Shown one piece after another: positions 39,686 to 48,443 of a stretch of DNA of 64,000 nt (within the stretch, counting starts at the first letter, position 1; each line of letters begins with the position of its first letter). The notes beneath the pieces were generated by a model. The model made no database searches. It saw only the letters and a list, made by a program, of their open reading frames with translations, and had not been told where the DNA came from. The DNA lies in contig JAPOXA010000062.1 in NCBI GenBank assembly GCA_026707325.1, positions 31,667 to 95,666 on the forward strand, in the 5' to 3' direction. This stretch comes from Acidobacteriota bacterium (GTDB lineage: Bacteria; Acidobacteriota; Thermoanaerobaculia; Multivoradales; Multivoraceae). The translations under genes and the position numbers were made by a program.

Positions 39686-42600
39686 TCAGTGGGGCTGCAC
39701 TTCGATCGCGAGGGCGAAGGCCCTCCCTTCGATCGGCGCTTCTTCCAGGCCGTTCGGGCCGTCGCCGTTCACCGGCTGCAGGGTCACGGCGAGCGTCTCA
39801 CCGCGGATCCAGTCGCGGTGCGTATCGATCGCCGCTTCCACCTCTTCGGCGGCGCGGTAGCGGACGGCGATGCGGTCGGCGTAGTCGAGGTCCGCGGCGC
39901 GCCGCCGGTTCTGGACCCGGTGCACGACCTCGCGGGCCAGGCCTTCGGCGATCAGTTCGTCGTCCAGTTCGACGTCGAGAGCGACCAGGAGTTCGCTGTC
40001 GCCGTGGACGGCCACACCGGGCCGCTCCTCGAGCCGTACCTCGACCTCCTCCGGCTGCAGATGGACTGTCTCGCCGTCGACCTCGATCGCGATGCGCCCT
40101 GACTGATCGAGTTCCCGCTTCAACTCCAGGCCACCGCGGGCGGAGAGGGCGGAGCGCACGACCGGCATGGCGCGGCCGAAGCGGGGCCCGCACTTCGGGT
40201 AGTGCGGGACGACGTCGAAGGACACGTACTCCGAGCTGTCCGCCGCCCAGCGGACCTCGTGCACGTTCAGCTCGTCCTGGAGCAGGTCGACGTAGGGCGC
40301 GACGAGTCCCTCGAGTTCCGGGTCGGCGCTGACCAGGGTGACGGTGCGAAGCGGCTGGCGGATCTTGATGCCGTTCGCGTTCCGCGCGGAGCGGCCGTTG
40401 CGGGCCACCTGGAGCACGGTGGCCATCGCCGCCTCGAGGCGCTCGTCGGTCCGATCCGCGGGCGGCGCGGGCCAGGACTCCAGGTGGCAACTGACGCTGC
40501 CCTTGCCCTGGCTCGAGACGAGGCGCCGGTGGAGTTCCTCGGCTACGAAGGGCACGAACGGCGCGATCAGCAGGCGAATCGTCGTCAGCACCTCGTAGAG
40601 GGTCTTGTAGGCGCTTTCCTTGTCCGCTCCCGGTCCGTCGGCGCCGGTCCCTTCGTCTTCGTTGGGCGCCCAGAAGCGGTCGCGGCTGCGCCGGATGTAC
40701 CAGTTCGTCAGCTCGTCCAGGAAGGTCGCGATGCCGCGCGCCGCGGGCGCCGTACGGTAGGCCTGGAGGTGATCGGTGGTGGCCCGGACCAGCCGGTAGA
40801 GCCGGAGCAGAATCCAGCGGTCGAGCGAACCTCGCTCGCCGAACGGAATCTCCGCGCGTCCTGGCCGCCAGCCGTCGAGGTTCGCGTAGATCACAAAGAA
40901 CGACAGGGCGTTCCACAGCGGCAGCAGGAAAGTCTGGGCCGCCTCGCGCACCAGGCGCGCCGAGAACCGCGAGGGTTGCTCGGGGTTGTTGACGCAGAAG
41001 TACCAGCGGAGGGCATCGGCGCCGGTCTCGGCCAGCACCTCCATCGGCTCGACGACGTTGCCGAGGCGCTTCGACATCTTGCGGCCGTTCTCGTCGTTCA
41101 CGTGGCCGAGGACGATGCAGTTGCGGTAGGCCGGGCTGTCGAACAGCAGGCAGCCCAGCACGTGCAGGGTGTAGAACCAGCCCCTGGTCTGGTCGACCGC
41201 TTCGGAGATGAAGTCCGCCGGGAAGCGCGAACGGAAGATCTCCTGGTTCTCGAACGGGTAGTGGTACTGGGCGAAGGGCATGGCGCCCGAGTCGAACCAG
41301 GCGTCGATCACGTACTCGACCCGCTTCATCGTGCCGGCGCAGCCCGGAGTCGCGCACCGCCACTGGAAGTCGTCGTCGATGAAGGGCCGGTGCGGGTCGA
41401 AGCAGTCGTGGTCGTAGGGATCGTCGGGGAGCGGCCGGCCCACCTTGCGGAAGAGCTCTTCGAACGAGCCGACGACGTCCACGGCGTCGCACGCCGCGCA
41501 CTTCCAGACCGGCAACGGCGTGCCCCAGTAGCGGCTGCGCGACAGGGCCCAGTCGACGACGTTCTCGAGCCAGTCGCCGAACCGGCCCTGGCCGACATGC
41601 TCGGGGTGCCAGCGCACCTCGCGGTTCTTCTCGATCAACCGGTCGCGGGCGGCGGTGGTGCGGACGAACCAGCTAGTCGTTGCGTAGTACAGCAGCGGCT
41701 GGTCGCAACGCCAGCAGAAGGGGTAGCTGTGTCCGCGCCGCTCGCCGTGGAGCAACCGGCCCTGCTGCCGCAGCGAGCGGACGATCGCCGGGTCGGCGTC
41801 CTTGAACCACGCGCCGTTGATCTCGTCGATCAGACCCCGGATGGCGGGTTCCTGGGAGCTTGCCTCCGGATCGAGCGCGACCTTCCCTTCGTGGTCGACC
41901 GCCTGGAGCTCGGGCAGACCGTACTCCCGGCCGCTCCGCTCGTCGTCTTCGCCGAACAGCGGCGCGGTGTGCACGGCGCCCGTACCCTCGGCAAGGGTCA
42001 CGTAGTCGGCGAGCAGGATGCGGAAGCCGGCACGGTCCGACACCTCGGCGGCGCGGTAGGAGCGGCGAGGTTCGACCGCGAACGGCCGGTCGTAGAGCAG
42101 GCCCTCGAGGGACCGGCCGGAGAAGCGGGCCACGGTGCCGGCTTCACGGAGGTCGACTCTCGTCGGCTTGCCGTCGCCGGGCAGAAGCAGGGGGACCGGC
42201 TGCTCCAGGCCGTCGGCGATGAGCAGCAGCCGTTCCGGGTCCGTCGGGTCTTCCACGGCCCGGTAGGTCAGATCGGGATGCACCGCGATGCCGGCGTGGG
42301 AGAGCAGGGTCCACGGCGTCGTCGTCCAGGCGGCGATGTCGACGGGCCGCTCCGTGCTGAAAGCGCCCGCCGCCTCTCCGGTTTCGTCGATCGCGGCGAT
42401 GGACTGGCCGGGTCGCAGGGGGAACCGCACCCAGATCGAAGGATCCTCCGTGTCGCGGTAGTTCTGCGCCACTTCATGGCTCGACAGGGTCGTGCCGCAG
42501 CGGGCGCAGTAGGGCTGGATCTTCCGGCCCTCGTAGAGCAGGTCCTTCTTCCAGAGTTCGGCCAGCGCCCACCACTCCGACTCGATGTAGGCGTTCCTGT

Positions 42601-43072
42601 AGGTCAGGTAGGCGCCGTCCATGTCGAGCCAGTAGCCGACCCGCTCGGTCATCCGCCGCCACTGCCGCTCGTAGGCGCTGACGCTCTCGAGGCAGGCGCT
42701 GTTGAACTTCTCGATCCCGTAGTCCTCGATCTGCTGCTTGCCCGAGAAGCCGAGTTGCTTCTCCACCTCGATCTCGACGGGCAGGCCGTGCGTGTCCCAG
42801 CCGCCCTTGCGCGGCACGCGCCGGCCGGTCATCGTGCGGAAACGCGGGTAGAGGTCCTTCACCACGCGCGTGACGACGTGGCCGACGTGGGGCACGTTGT
42901 TCGCGGTCGGCGGCCCCTCGTAGAAGGAGAACTCCGCTTCCTCGCTCTCCTTGCGAGCCTCGAGCGAGGCTTCGAACACCCGCTCGCGGCGCCAGAACTC
43001 GAGCGTCTCGCGCTCGAGCTCGGGGAAGGGGTAGCCGCCGGGAACGGACGGAAACGCGGGATCCCTGGACAC
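39686..43072 (-). CDS. ileS: Isoleucyl-tRNA synthetase, type 2-like
   Basis: A 1128-residue class I synthetase that charges tRNA-Ile. It starts with GTG. The HIGH-type motif is 'PPTANNVPHVGHVVTRVVKD' near 55 and the KMSKS motif is 'GRKMSKRLGNVVEPMEVL' near 665. Between them lies the CP1 editing domain ('AAWTTTPWTLLSHAGIAVHP'). 'THGLPVEIEVEKQLGFSGKQ' and the long C-terminal DUF5915-like region resemble the eukaryote-like type 2 IleRS rather than E. coli type 1; type 2 enzymes are often mupirocin-tolerant. It sits between a hydrolase gene and manB in a minus-strand run. Confidence 0.95.
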   Translation of the reverse strand: MSRDPAFPSVPGGYPFPELERETLEFWRRERVFEASLEARKESEEAEFSFYEGPPTANNVPHVGHVVTRVVKDLYPRFRTMTGRRVPRKGGWDTHGLPVEIEVEKQLGFSGKQQIEDYGIEKFNSACLESVSAYERQWRRMTERVGYWLDMDGAYLTYRNAYIESEWWALAELWKKDLLYEGRKIQPYCARCGTTLSSHEVAQNYRDTEDPSIWVRFPLRPGQSIAAIDETGEAAGAFSTERPVDIAAWTTTPWTLLSHAGIAVHPDLTYRAVEDPTDPERLLLIADGLEQPVPLLLPGDGKPTRVDLREAGTVARFSGRSLEGLLYDRPFAVEPRRSYRAAEVSDRAGFRILLADYVTLAEGTGAVHTAPLFGEDDERSGREYGLPELQAVDHEGKVALDPEASSQEPAIRGLIDEINGAWFKDADPAIVRSLRQQGRLLHGERRGHSYPFCWRCDQPLLYYATTSWFVRTTAARDRLIEKNREVRWHPEHVGQGRFGDWLENVVDWALSRSRYWGTPLPVWKCAACDAVDVVGSFEELFRKVGRPLPDDPYDHDCFDPHRPFIDDDFQWRCATPGCAGTMKRVEYVIDAWFDSGAMPFAQYHYPFENQEIFRSRFPADFISEAVDQTRGWFYTLHVLGCLLFDSPAYRNCIVLGHVNDENGRKMSKRLGNVVEPMEVLAETGADALRWYFCVNNPEQPSRFSARLVREAAQTFLLPLWNALSFFVIYANLDGWRPGRAEIPFGERGSLDRWILLRLYRLVRATTDHLQAYRTAPAARGIATFLDELTNWYIRRSRDRFWAPNEDEGTGADGPGADKESAYKTLYEVLTTIRLLIAPFVPFVAEELHRRLVSSQGKGSVSCHLESWPAPPADRTDERLEAAMATVLQVARNGRSARNANGIKIRQPLRTVTLVSADPELEGLVAPYVDLLQDELNVHEVRWAADSSEYVSFDVVPHYPKCGPRFGRAMPVVRSALSARGGLELKRELDQSGRIAIEVDGETVHLQPEEVEVRLEERPGVAVHGDSELLVALDVELDDELIAEGLAREVVHRVQNRRRAADLDYADRIAVRYRAAEEVEAAIDTHRDWIRGETLAVTLQPVNGDGPNGLEEAPIEGRAFALAIEVQPH

Positions 43073-43100
43073 GGCGAAGGCCTTGGCAGCGGCGCCCCGT

Positions 43101-44114
43101 TCAGGCGGCGAAGCGCTGGCGCTCGATGAACGCCGTGAGCGCCGCCGCGAACTTGGTCGGTCGTTCGACGTGGGGCAGGTTGCGGCAGCCGTCGAAGACG
43201 TCCAGGTCGGCGTTCGACACTTCCTGTAGCCAGAGGTCGGCGTTCTCGAGCGGTGGGTTGGTCGCCTGGCGGCCCCATGCCAGCCACACCGGCTGATTGA
43301 CTCTGTCGCCGAAGCCGACCTGCAGCCGGTGCCCGAGCCGGCCGCAGAGCGAATCGATCAGGGCGTGACTGGCGCCGGGCAAATGGCTTGCGCGGTAGAG
43401 CTGCTCGATCATGGCCTCGCCCAGGCCCTCGGCGCCGAACAGGGTCTCGCGTCGCAGGTGGTTCTCGATTGCCCGCTCGCCGGTCACCAGGTTGAGCGCC
43501 GACCTGCCGAGCACCGGCGCCCGGAGCAATGCGTGAATCACCGGGTCGCTACGTTCGTCGGTTACCTCGGTGCCAATACCCTGGGGGCCGACCAGGGCCA
43601 GGGCGGCAACCAGTTCCGGCGCGTTCAGTGCGGCTTCGACGGCATAGGCCGCGGCGCGGTGAGGGGCGACGAGCACGGCGCGCTCGCCGACGACTTCCTC
43701 CAGGAACCGGCCGAGCAGGTCGATGTAGAGCTGGGCCGTGTAGCGCTGGTTCGACCGTTCCGAGTCGCCCCAGCCGAGCCAGTCGGGCACGAAGCAGTCG
43801 TGGCTGCGGGCCAGGCGTTCGGCGCTTTCGCGCCACAGCAGGCCGGTGTGCCCGGGACCGAAGGTGTGGAGCAGGACCATTGGCGGCTTGCTGCCTCGGC
43901 GGGGAGACTCCAGGTGAACGAAGGCCAGCCGGTGGCCGTCGACCTCGATGTGCCGGGTGGAACCCCATCGGGGTCGGGGCAGGCGACCCGCCTTGCGCGC
44001 CACGAGCGCGTTGAACAGGGCCGGGGCCCCTAGCGCGATGCCGCCGATGACCAGGCCGTTCGTCAGCCGCCGCCTGATCAAGCGCCGGGATTCCTGGTTC
44101 GCGGAGCGCGCCAT
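43101..44114 (-). CDS. Alpha/beta hydrolase-fold protein lacking the usual nucleophile
   Basis: A 337-residue protein. A basic start and hydrophobic segment ('GLVIGGIALGAPALFNALVA', about 18-38) suggest a membrane anchor. The fold follows: 'PPMVLLHTFGPGHTGLLWRE' near 79, 'CFVPDWLGWGDSERSN' near 109, and a C-terminal 'NLPHVERPTKFAAALTAFI' supplying a possible catalytic His. The elbow that should read GxSxG is instead 'VLVAPHRAAAYAVEAAL' near 147, with no Ser or Cys. It may be non-catalytic or use another residue. It lies directly upstream of ileS; the function is unknown. Confidence 0.72.
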   Translation of the reverse strand: MARSANQESRRLIRRRLTNGLVIGGIALGAPALFNALVARKAGRLPRPRWGSTRHIEVDGHRLAFVHLESPRRGSKPPMVLLHTFGPGHTGLLWRESAERLARSHDCFVPDWLGWGDSERSNQRYTAQLYIDLLGRFLEEVVGERAVLVAPHRAAAYAVEAALNAPELVAALALVGPQGIGTEVTDERSDPVIHALLRAPVLGRSALNLVTGERAIENHLRRETLFGAEGLGEAMIEQLYRASHLPGASHALIDSLCGRLGHRLQVGFGDRVNQPVWLAWGRQATNPPLENADLWLQEVSNADLDVFDGCRNLPHVERPTKFAAALTAFIERQRFAA

Positions 44115-44142
44115 GGCGCGGAGAATAACAGTGGGGGGTGTG

Positions 44143-44148
44143 CATAAT
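44143..44148 (+). promoter_or_regulatory. Candidate -10 box for a leaderless rlmH mRNA
   Basis: CATAAT lies six bases before the GTG at 44155, so transcription would start about at the start codon. The whole divergent gap to the hydrolase gene is only 40 bp. No Shine-Dalgarno sequence fits between the box and the GTG. Confidence 0.5.
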
Positions 44149-44154
44149 CGGCTC

Positions 44155-44628
44155 GTGGCGTTCGAGATCGTGGTCGCCTGGGTGGGTCGCCGCCGGGAGC
44201 CCTGGGAGACGCTCTGCGGCGACTATCGGCAGAGGATCGAGAGGTTCGCGCCGGTGCGCGAACTGGTTGTTCGCCCTGCGCGCGGCGACGACCGGACTCG
44301 ATTACGGCTCGAAGGGAAGGCGATTCGCTCGGCCCTGCCTGCCGACGCCTGGACGGTCTGTCTGGATCGGAACGGACGGCGTCTCAGCTCGAGCGGCCTC
44401 GCGACCGAGGTGGGTCGGCTGCGCGCGGAGTGGCGGCGCCCCATCGTCTGGATCGTGGGCTCGGACCTGGGACTTGACCGCAACCTCCTGGAATCGTGCC
44501 GTTTCCGGCTCTCGCTGGGGCCGCTCACCCTCGCTCATGAACTCGCTCGGCTGACCCTCTACGAGCAGATTTACAGGGCGTTCACGATCCTCGAGGGAAT
44601 CAACTATCATCGGCGCCCGTTTTACTGA
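44155..44628 (+). CDS. rlmH: 23S rRNA (pseudouridine-1915 N3)-methyltransferase RlmH
   Basis: A 157-residue SPOUT methyltransferase that modifies helix 69 of 23S rRNA. The start at 44155 gives family length; in-frame GTGs at 44131 and 44140 are possible but precede or overlap the -10 box. Motifs are 'VCLDRNGRRLSSSGLATEV' near 69, 'IVWIVGSDLGLDRNLLESC' near 100 (the AdoMet knot), 'LSLGPLTLAHELARLTLYEQ' and the C-terminal 'YRAFTILEGINYHRRPFY', which is nearly invariant in the family. The usual GGAxG reads GSDLG here. Confidence 0.92.
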   Translation: MAFEIVVAWVGRRREPWETLCGDYRQRIERFAPVRELVVRPARGDDRTRLRLEGKAIRSALPADAWTVCLDRNGRRLSSSGLATEVGRLRAEWRRPIVWIVGSDLGLDRNLLESCRFRLSLGPLTLAHELARLTLYEQIYRAFTILEGINYHRRPFY

Positions 44629-44648
44629 GCCGCGTGCGGAGGGATCAG

Positions 44649-46034
44649 GTGGCAAACGCGGACGAGGCCTCTCGAACCGACGGATCGAACGACTTCAAGG
44701 AAGCGGCAGCGGCCGCGGCGCGAGAGCTCGCCACGGCGCGGTCCGCGGCGAAGAAGGCCAGGGCCGCGGCGGTTCGCAAGGCAGCCTCAGCCGAGCGTGC
44801 CGCGAAGGCAGCGTCGGAGAAGAAGGCGGCGGCCCAGCAGGCGGCTCGGGAGCAGAAAGCCGGAGCCGCGACCGCGGCCAGGGCCGGAAAGACCGCCGCG
44901 ACCAGGAAGGACGCTGCCGCTGCCGCTGAGAAGGAAGCGTCGGCGCGGCGCGCGGAGGCGAGGAAGGCCGAGCGGACGGCGGCTGCTGAACAGGCAGAGG
45001 CGGCCAGGGCGACTGAAGTGGCCGCTGCACGGGCCACTGCGGCGAAGCAGGCGGCAGCCACCAGGAAGAGCACTGACGCGCTCGCGCTGAAGACCGCGAG
45101 AGAGGCCGATGCCGCGAAGGCGGCTCACGAGTTGGCGGTGAAGAAGGCGGTCACGGGCAGGGAAGAAGCAGCCGCGAAGAAGAAGGCCGCTACGCTGTCC
45201 GGCCGACTGGCCGCTACGAGCGGAAGAGCCGCGGCCAGAGCCGCGAAGCTGCTGGCGGAACGGAAGTCCGCGGCGCAGGCGGCTGCCAGGGATGCCGCGA
45301 CCAAGGGCACAGCCGCGCGGAAGTCGGCCCGGACCTCCGCCTCCAGGGCGGCGGCGTCCGAGAAGGCCGCGAAGGCGGCGGTGGCAGCGAAGGCCGCTGC
45401 CAGGGATGCCGCCCGGGCCGCCACCGCGGCGGAGAAACTCGTCGTGAAGGCGGAGGCCGCCGAGAAGGCGGCGGCGGATAAGGCGGCCGAGCAGGCGGCG
45501 GCCCCGCCCGAAGAAGTCCAGGTCAAACCTGCGGCGAAACCGGCAAAGAGCCGGCCTGCCCGGAAGAAGAGCGCCCGCAAGAAGCCGCAGCCGAAAAAGG
45601 CGCCGACGCTGCTGCTTCGGCCGCAGCGTGCCAACGGCGGTCGCGGCGGGAGCGGCACGAGAAGGAACGCGGCGATCGACTTCGATTGGGTGCGGGAACG
45701 GCTCGAAGAGAAGCGTCGGGAGCTGTTCGGCCGCTACAACCGCGATCTCACCGCCGGCCTCAAGGCGTCCACCGGCGAGGGCGCCGAGGACCTGGTCGAC
45801 CGGGCGAATCACGCCTACAGCCGGGAGTTGAACTTCTCGCTCTCGGATAGCGACGGCATCCTGCTGAACCGGATCGTCGAAGCGACGGCCCGCCTAGACG
45901 AGGGTACGTTCGGCATCTGCGTGCACTGCAGCAACGAACTGGGCCGCGCCAGGCTGGAGGCCGTGCCGTGGGCGCCCTACTGCATCGACTGTCAGGAACT
46001 CGAAGAGAAGGGCCGGCTCCCCGCAGACGAGTGA
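44649..46034 (+). CDS. DksA/TraR-type zinc-finger protein with a very long Ala/Lys-rich N-terminal arm
   Basis: A 461-residue protein. The GTG at 44649 is chosen because GGAGGG lies five bases upstream. Residues about 15-300 are almost only Ala, Lys, Arg and Glu ('KEAAAAAARELATARSAAKK', 'EKAAKAAVAAKAAARDAARA'), predicted to be one long charged helix or coiled coil. A basic stretch 'KSRPARKKSARKKPQPKK' follows near 305. Residues about 340-461 are a DksA/TraR domain: coiled coil 'WVRERLEEKRRELFGRYNRD' and a C4 finger with 'CVHCSNELGR' and 'YCIDCQELEEKGRLP'. DksA-like proteins act on RNA polymerase; the arm recalls histone H1-like tails such as AlgP. Confidence 0.85.
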   Translation: MANADEASRTDGSNDFKEAAAAAARELATARSAAKKARAAAVRKAASAERAAKAASEKKAAAQQAAREQKAGAATAARAGKTAATRKDAAAAAEKEASARRAEARKAERTAAAEQAEAARATEVAAARATAAKQAAATRKSTDALALKTAREADAAKAAHELAVKKAVTGREEAAAKKKAATLSGRLAATSGRAAARAAKLLAERKSAAQAAARDAATKGTAARKSARTSASRAAASEKAAKAAVAAKAAARDAARAATAAEKLVVKAEAAEKAAADKAAEQAAAPPEEVQVKPAAKPAKSRPARKKSARKKPQPKKAPTLLLRPQRANGGRGGSGTRRNAAIDFDWVRERLEEKRRELFGRYNRDLTAGLKASTGEGAEDLVDRANHAYSRELNFSLSDSDGILLNRIVEATARLDEGTFGICVHCSNELGRARLEAVPWAPYCIDCQELEEKGRLPADE

Positions 46035-47614
46035 AGGCACCCGAGATCGACGCCGCGGTCGAGCGAATCGAAGGCGGCGACCGCCAGCCGGTCTACGTCG
46101 TGATCGGTGAGCAGGTGCTGGCCACGCGGGAGGCGAGTCGAATCGCGGAGGCGCTGGCTGCCGCGGCGGGTTGCGAGGTAGCGGTTCACAAGGGGGCGGC
46201 CGGTGAGGAACTGGGGACGATTCTCGCTGACCAGTTCACCTTTTCCCTGTTCGAGCCGGCCAAGGTGGCGTTGGTCGAGAGTAGTGCGGAGTTCGCCGAC
46301 AGGGATGCCGCGGCCGAGCTGATCGACGAGGCGGCCAAGGTGCTGGGCGACAATTACGGCTTGGTTGGCGTGGCCGGCGAGGGGCTCTCCCTGGCCGAAA
46401 GAAAGGCGGCGGGTCCGCTTCTTCAGACATTGCGGCTGTTCGGAATCGACCCGGTTGCCGGCGCCGCCGAGGAGGCGATCGCCGCGCTGCCCGACTCGGC
46501 TCTGGCAGGCGGAAAGAGCCAGCGCAGGGGAGGCCGCCGTGGCCGGCTGAAGAAGGAGCGGGTCCAACTTGCCCGAGGACTCTCGGCGTTACTGGAGGCT
46601 GCGCGAGCGGAGAATCTGACCGGATGGTCAACGAGCAACCTTGCAGAACTCGACCGGGCCGCGGAAGGCGGCCTGCCGGAAGGCCACGCCCTGGTGTTTG
46701 CCGAACGCAGCGTCGATCGCAAGCACCCCCTCGTACTCCGTCTGTTCGAACGGAACGCGGCTTTCGAGGTCGGGCAACTCGGCCTCGATCGCAGTGGCAA
46801 GGCCACTGGTCTCGACCCGGTCGTGGCCGAGTTGGAGCGGGAGACGGGCGTGCGAATCGAGCCGGCCGCGGCCCAGGAGTTGGCGCGGCGTACGTTGCGC
46901 AAGGAGGGCTGGGGTCCCTCGGTGGCGGATGCGGCTTCGGCGGCGCGCTTCGCGGCCGAGTATCGGAAGATCGCCTCCGGCATGCCGGAGAGCGCGGGCC
47001 GTATCGACCGCGCCACGGTGGAAGAGTCGGTCGTGGACCGGGGCGAGCAGGACGTGTGGGATGTCTTCAACGCGATGGAGGGCGGGAGGCCCGGCGCGGC
47101 GTTGGCGGCACTTCGTCGTTACCTCCACAGCGCGGCAGACGAACAGGGTGAGCGGTTCCGGTTTCTGAGTCTGCTGGCCGGCCGCTGTCAGCAGTTGACC
47201 GCTGTCCACGGTCTCGTTATGGCTCACAGTCTGCCGGAGGCGGGGAACTACAACGGCTTCAAGGCCCGGGTGTTGCCGAAACTGATGGCGGAGTGGCCGG
47301 GCGCGGTGAGGAAGCCCGCCCCGTGGCCCCTCTTCCAGATGTACAAGGCGGCTATGGCCCGTCGCAGTCCGGAAGCCGTCTCGGCGATGAGTGAGCTGCC
47401 CTGGAAGGTTCTCGAGGCGGAGATTCGCTTGCGGGGCGGCAGCGGTGAGGGCACCGCCGCGCTTGAGGCTCTGGTTCTAGCTGTTGCCGGGGCAGGGGTG
47501 CCAGACCGCGAGGACTCCGCTTCATCGTCGCTACGAAGGGGCTCTCCAGGGCCGACGTCCCGGCGGGCCGCCGGCGGCCCCGCTCGCCGTGCCTCCGGGC
47601 GCCGCGCAGGCTGA
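46031..47614 (+). CDS. holA: DNA polymerase III delta subunit-like protein
   Basis: A 527-residue protein from a GTG overlapping the preceding stop. The opening 'RQPVYVVIGEQVLATREASR' near 18 and 'QFTFSLFEPAKVALVESSAE' near 68 match domain I of the clamp-loader delta subunit. The C-terminal 'DVFNAMEGGRPGAALAALRR' near 338 and 'LFQMYKAAMARR' near 436 match the helical collar domain. It is far longer than the usual 330-350 residues: a basic Arg/Lys insertion occurs near 158-178 ('KSQRRGGRRGRLKKERVQ') and a disordered basic tail follows. Placement before mutM fits a replication-repair group. Confidence 0.72.
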   Translation: MKAPEIDAAVERIEGGDRQPVYVVIGEQVLATREASRIAEALAAAAGCEVAVHKGAAGEELGTILADQFTFSLFEPAKVALVESSAEFADRDAAAELIDEAAKVLGDNYGLVGVAGEGLSLAERKAAGPLLQTLRLFGIDPVAGAAEEAIAALPDSALAGGKSQRRGGRRGRLKKERVQLARGLSALLEAARAENLTGWSTSNLAELDRAAEGGLPEGHALVFAERSVDRKHPLVLRLFERNAAFEVGQLGLDRSGKATGLDPVVAELERETGVRIEPAAAQELARRTLRKEGWGPSVADAASAARFAAEYRKIASGMPESAGRIDRATVEESVVDRGEQDVWDVFNAMEGGRPGAALAALRRYLHSAADEQGERFRFLSLLAGRCQQLTAVHGLVMAHSLPEAGNYNGFKARVLPKLMAEWPGAVRKPAPWPLFQMYKAAMARRSPEAVSAMSELPWKVLEAEIRLRGGSGEGTAALEALVLAVAGAGVPDREDSASSSLRRGSPGPTSRRAAGGPARRASGRRAG

Positions 47615-47615
47615 C

Positions 47616-48440
47616 ATGCCTGAACTGCCCGAAGTCGAGGTCCTGCGCCGGAGCCTGGAGCGACCCCTTGTCGGCGACCGGTTCGAGGCGGTCCGCGTCC
47701 ACTTCCCGACCTTGCGCGAACCGCTTTGCGAGCGGCGGCTGCGGCGGCTGGAAGGCCGCAGGGTCGTCGGCCTGCGCCGGCGCGCGAAGTACCTGTGGAT
47801 CGACGCTTCCGGCGGCGAGACCCTGGTGGTGCATCTCGGGATGAGCGGCCGGCTGACCCTAGTCGACCGAACGGCGCCGCTCGTGGAGCACGAGCACCTG
47901 GGCTTCGAGCTCGCCTCCGGCCGCCGGCTGCGCTTCCGTGATCCTCGCCGCTTCGGCGTGGCCTTCGTCGCTTCCACGAAGGATCTGGACCGGGATCGGC
48001 ACTTCCGTCACCTGGGTGTCGAGCCGCTCTCGCCCGGGTTCGATGGCGCCCGGCTCGCCGGCCTGGCCCGCGGCCGGACGGCCCCGGTCAAGAGCTTCCT
48101 GATGGACGCCTCGGTGGTCGTCGGCGTTGGGAACATTTACGCCTCGGAGGCGCTGTACCGCGCCCGCATCCATCCCCGGCGTTCGGTGGCGCGGATCGCG
48201 CGCCGCCGGTTCGAGGTTCTCGCCGCAGCCGTGCGGGAGGTGCTCGGCGAGGCCATCGAGCAAGGCGGGACGACGCTCAACGACTTCGCCGACGGCGAGG
48301 GCAACTCGGGCTACTTCCAGGTCTCGCTCGACGTCTACGACCGGGAAGGGCAGGCTTGTCCGGCCGCCTGCGGAGCGAGCATCCGTCGGATCGTCACCTC
48401 GAACCGAAGCACGTACTACTGTCCGCGCTGCCAGAGGTAG
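47616..48440 (+). CDS. mutM: Formamidopyrimidine-DNA glycosylase
   Basis: A 274-residue bifunctional glycosylase/lyase that removes 8-oxoguanine and ring-opened purines. The mature N-terminal Pro and Glu are in 'MPELPEVEVLRRSLERPLVG', the essential Lys in 'LRRRAKYLWIDASGGE' near 55, the helix-two-turn-helix in 'VVVGVGNIYASEALYRARIH' near 168, and the zinc finger has 'CPAACGASIRRIVTSNRSTY' followed by YCPRC at the end. All catalytic elements are intact. It starts one base after the holA stop and converges on the transporter gene with a three-base gap. Confidence 0.95.
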   Translation: MPELPEVEVLRRSLERPLVGDRFEAVRVHFPTLREPLCERRLRRLEGRRVVGLRRRAKYLWIDASGGETLVVHLGMSGRLTLVDRTAPLVEHEHLGFELASGRRLRFRDPRRFGVAFVASTKDLDRDRHFRHLGVEPLSPGFDGARLAGLARGRTAPVKSFLMDASVVVGVGNIYASEALYRARIHPRRSVARIARRRFEVLAAAVREVLGEAIEQGGTTLNDFADGEGNSGYFQVSLDVYDREGQACPAACGASIRRIVTSNRSTYYCPRCQR

Positions 48441-48443
48441 CCG

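Noticed and set aside
40202..43129. Open frame of 975 codons on + opposite ileS
   Set aside because: It is an antisense shadow: codon phase follows ileS, the product is Arg/Gly/Ala-rich with no family pattern, and ileS has every synthetase motif.
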